DNA of 64,000 nucleotides from G963677445 sp963678275 (lineage in GTDB: Bacteria > Bacteroidota > Ignavibacteria > Ignavibacteriales > Melioribacteraceae): contig OY782765.1 of NCBI GenBank assembly GCA_963678275.1, positions 1,984,001-2,048,000 of the forward strand, given 5' to 3'. Positions within the stretch are counted from its first letter, which is position 1; the number at the start of each line of letters is the position of its first letter. A model generated the notes under the pieces. That model worked only from the letters and a program-made list of their open reading frames with translations. It was not told where the DNA came from and made no database searches. Positions 61,575 through 64,000 of this stretch are shown one piece after another. The translations under genes and the position numbers were made by a program.

Positions 61575-64000
61575 TTAATCAAGCTCTTTCAGATTCTGCT
61601 TCAGTTTCATCAGCATATCTTCCCAGTTTTTCTTCTTCGCTCTTTCCTTTTCCACAATCTCAGCGGGAGCATTGTTGACAAATCTCTCATTAGCGAGTTT
61701 TTTATCAACACCTTTCAAAGCTCCTTCCAGCCTGGTAATCTCTTTCTCAATTCTGCCAATTTCCGAATCGAGATCAATAATACCTTCAAGAGGGATAAAA
61801 ATTTCAAACTCTCCGACAACAGCGGTGGCTGTCGCTTTCGGTTTGATATAATTATCATCCTTCTTTATTCCCGCGGCGCGAACAATGGATTGAATATAAC
61901 CTGACTGAATATCGTTCAGCTTTCCGTTACGGATAATAATGTTAATCGCTGCCGAAGGGGGAATATTCATTTCGCCCCGTATGTTCCTTATTGCGGTGAT
62001 AATATCCCTTACGGTATTGAACTCTGCCTCAGCTTCCCTGTTAATTAAACTTTCGTCGAATGGGGGAAGTGAAGTAAGAGTAATACTTTCTTTTTCATTT
62101 CGGGCCGAAATTCTGTGCCATAATTCTTCGGTAATATAGGGCATAAAGGGGTGGAGCAGTTTCAGCATATCATCAAAAAGAGCGATAGCACGTGAAAGAA
62201 CAGCGGTTTTTACCTGAAGATCATCCGAATACAATCTCTTCTTCGCTAATTCAACATACCAGTCGCAGAAATCATTCCAAATAAAGGAGTAAATTATTTT
62301 TGAAGCGCCATTTATATCAAATTTATCCAAAGCTTCCCGGTAATTTTTTGTGGTTTCACTGAACCTTGAAAAGATCCAGCGGTCTGTAAAATCAAGATGT
62401 TTATCTTTGAGTGATTCATCCAGTTCAATATTCGCAGCGTTCATCAGCAGAAATCTGCCTGCATTCCAGATTTTATTGGCAAAATTTCTTCCTATTTCAC
62501 ATTTTTCAGTGGAAAAGAGAACATCCTGTCCGAGGGGCGCGATATAATTAATTGTAAAGCGCAGGGCGTCGGCTCCGTAATCTCTGATTACATCAAGCGG
62601 GTCGGGAGAATTGCCGAGCGATTTGCTCATTTTCCTTCCCTTCTCATCCCTTATCACACTCGTAAAATATACATCTGAAAAAGGAATGGCATCCTTAAAT
62701 TTAAGCCCGGCGATAATCATCCTCGCCACCCAGAAGAAAATAATATCGGGGGCGGTAACGAGAAGATCAGTCGGGTAATAATATTTTTGTTCCTCTTCGG
62801 TGGTGAATACATCATATGCCCATAACCAGCTTGAAGCCCAGGTGTCGAGCACATCTTTATCCTGAATCCAGTTTTCGGCATCCCGCGGCGGATCGGCCTC
62901 GCAATATATTTCACCTGTTTCTTTATGGTACCAAACCGGTATCCTGTGACCCCACCAGAGCTGCCTCGAAATACACCAGTCCTTAATATTTTCCATCCAG
63001 TGTTTATACGTCTTCACCCAGTGAGCGGGATGGAAATGTATTTCACCTTTTTCAACCACTTCAAGCGCCGGACGGGCCAGATCATCCATTTTCATGAACC
63101 ACTGTTCCGAAAGATATGGTTCTATCGGCGCTCCTCCCCTTTCCGAATAACCTACGTTGTTAGTATAGTCTTCGGTTTTTTCCAGCAGTCCCAGTTTTTC
63201 AAATCCTTCAATTACCTTTTCTCTTACTTTGTAACGGTCAAGATTCCTGAAACCTTCAGGCACATTATTATTTGATGTGGCATCTTCATTAAATATATTT
63301 ATAAATTCAAGGTTGTGCCTTTTACCCATTTCATAGTCATTGACATCATGAGCGGGTGTGATTTTTACCGCGCCGGTTCCGAATTCGATATCAACATACT
63401 CATCCGCGATAACCGGTATTTTTCTCCCTGTTAAAGGAAGTTCTATCTTTTTCCCTATCAGGTGTTTATACCTTTCATCATTCGGATTTACGGCAACGGC
63501 CGTGTCACCCAGCATCGTTTCCGGACGTGTTGTGGCGACAACAAGATAACTATTCTCTCCCTCAACAGGATATTTCAGATACCATAATTTTCCCTGCCGG
63601 GTTCTGTAAATAACCTCTTCATCCGAAATGGCTGATTTTGAAACCGGACACCAGTTTACCATCCGGTTGCCCCGGTAAATATATCCTTCCTTATATAACG
63701 CCACAAACGCCTCAACCACCTTCTTGTAGTAATGGTCATCCATGGTAAATCTTTCTCTTTCCCAGTCGCAGCTTACGCCAAGTTTTCTCAACTGGTTTAT
63801 AATAATGCCCCCATATTTTTCTGTCCACTGCCAGCAATGTTTAAGGAATTCCTCCCTGCCTATCTGCCACTTGTCAATCCCCTGGTCCTTAAGAGATTTA
63901 ATTACCTTGGCTTCGGTGGCTATCGAGGCATGATCTGTTCCGGGCACCCAGCATGTGTTATAGCCGAGCATTTTTTTATACCTGATGTAAACATCCTGGA
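61575..64000 (-). CDS. valS: Valyl-tRNA synthetase, N-terminus beyond window
   Basis: About 808 codons are present; the start and the HIGH motif lie beyond position 64000. From the window edge it reads QDVYIRYKKMLGYNTCWVPG. WCISRQLWWGHRIPVWY and KMSKS (in GRKMSKSLGNSPDPLD) are class I synthetase landmarks. The editing domain (TTRPETMLGDTAVAV) and the C-terminal coiled-coil arm (IGRIEKEITRLEGALKGVDK) identify it as ValS rather than IleS or LeuS. It charges tRNA-Val in the cytoplasm. It precedes pckA on the same strand by 27 nt. Confidence 0.96.
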   Translation of the reverse strand, partial: QDVYIRYKKMLGYNTCWVPGTDHASIATEAKVIKSLKDQGIDKWQIGREEFLKHCWQWTEKYGGIIINQLRKLGVSCDWERERFTMDDHYYKKVVEAFVALYKEGYIYRGNRMVNWCPVSKSAISDEEVIYRTRQGKLWYLKYPVEGENSYLVVATTRPETMLGDTAVAVNPNDERYKHLIGKKIELPLTGRKIPVIADEYVDIEFGTGAVKITPAHDVNDYEMGKRHNLEFINIFNEDATSNNNVPEGFRNLDRYKVREKVIEGFEKLGLLEKTEDYTNNVGYSERGGAPIEPYLSEQWFMKMDDLARPALEVVEKGEIHFHPAHWVKTYKHWMENIKDWCISRQLWWGHRIPVWYHKETGEIYCEADPPRDAENWIQDKDVLDTWASSWLWAYDVFTTEEEQKYYYPTDLLVTAPDIIFFWVARMIIAGLKFKDAIPFSDVYFTSVIRDEKGRKMSKSLGNSPDPLDVIRDYGADALRFTINYIAPLGQDVLFSTEKCEIGRNFANKIWNAGRFLLMNAANIELDESLKDKHLDFTDRWIFSRFSETTKNYREALDKFDINGASKIIYSFIWNDFCDWYVELAKKRLYSDDLQVKTAVLSRAIALFDDMLKLLHPFMPYITEELWHRISARNEKESITLTSLPPFDESLINREAEAEFNTVRDIITAIRNIRGEMNIPPSAAINIIIRNGKLNDIQSGYIQSIVRAAGIKKDDNYIKPKATATAVVGEFEIFIPLEGIIDLDSEIGRIEKEITRLEGALKGVDKKLANERFVNNAPAEIVEKERAKKKNWEDMLMKLKQNLKELD

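Overview
The window looks like a piece of chromosome from an AT-rich, Gram-negative bacterium of the Bacteroidota/Ignavibacteriota (FCB) group. The evidence is two secreted proteins with the C-terminal sorting domain of the type IX secretion system (2633-3835 minus; 39059-41524 plus), separate secD and secF genes, a PiT phosphate carrier with a long cytoplasmic tail, several SpoIIE-type PP2C regulators, and intergenic regions packed with dispersed palindromic repeats. No rRNA, tRNA or CRISPR array was seen. The lineage is inferred from gene content, not from a marker gene.

Layout. 1-2.4 kb: queC (cut by the window edge), an MFS carrier and a yciO-type gene. 2.6-8.5 kb: a secreted PD40 protein, an SDR oxidoreductase, a membrane protein and a GH20 hexosaminidase. 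8.7-14.4 kb: a PiT phosphate carrier and secDF. 14.4-16.5 kb: a repeat-filled gap. 16.5-26.7 kb: a TANGO2-like (NRDE) protein, then a minus-strand cluster that reads ECF sigma factor, membrane-anchored protein, PP2C phosphatase, STAS, HATPase and two more PP2C phosphatases, i.e. a partner-switching module. 26.9-30.1 kb: a second STAS gene, purA, chorismate mutase and aroA. 30.1-36.6 kb: repeat-rich DNA holding an intact IS3-family element and a Crp/Fnr regulator. 36.6-41.5 kb: sugar aminotransferase, GNAT and methyltransferase genes and a chimeric secreted protein. 41.5-43.4 kb: a tandem array of ~460-bp repeats. 43.5-45.3 kb: a two-component system. 45.4-53.8 kb: the tandem A/B array described below. 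53.8-64 kb: a secreted GH13 pullulanase-like enzyme, a hybrid histidine kinase, pckA and valS (cut by the edge).

The most unusual locus is 45356-53776. It alternates small genes (A; 81-126 aa) with genes for a polytopic membrane protein (B), and five or six of the B genes are exactly 220 codons long. Every downstream A has the same first ~50 residues and a short variable tail ending in a C-P-P-Y/I-C-P motif. The B proteins differ strongly over ~195 residues but share a near-identical last ~18. The end of each B, a fixed 37-nt linker and the start of the next A form a homogenised DNA block repeated through the array. Only the first A has a longer, unique N-terminus and a strong Shine-Dalgarno sequence. 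The first B is broken by a scrambled IS fragment, two units are a near-perfect 949-bp duplication, and the last unit is a deletion that joins the start of an A to the end of an old B. This looks like an array of variable cassettes diversified by recombination behind one full-length gene, with a two-component system directly upstream. I do not recognise either family. A peptide/membrane-partner system (modified peptide with immunity, export or receptor protein) is a hypothesis only.

Elsewhere, 4.0-4.7 and 15.7-16.1 kb carry inverted copies of the same repeats, and a composite dispersed element with heptamer tandem tracts fills most gaps between 16 and 43 kb.
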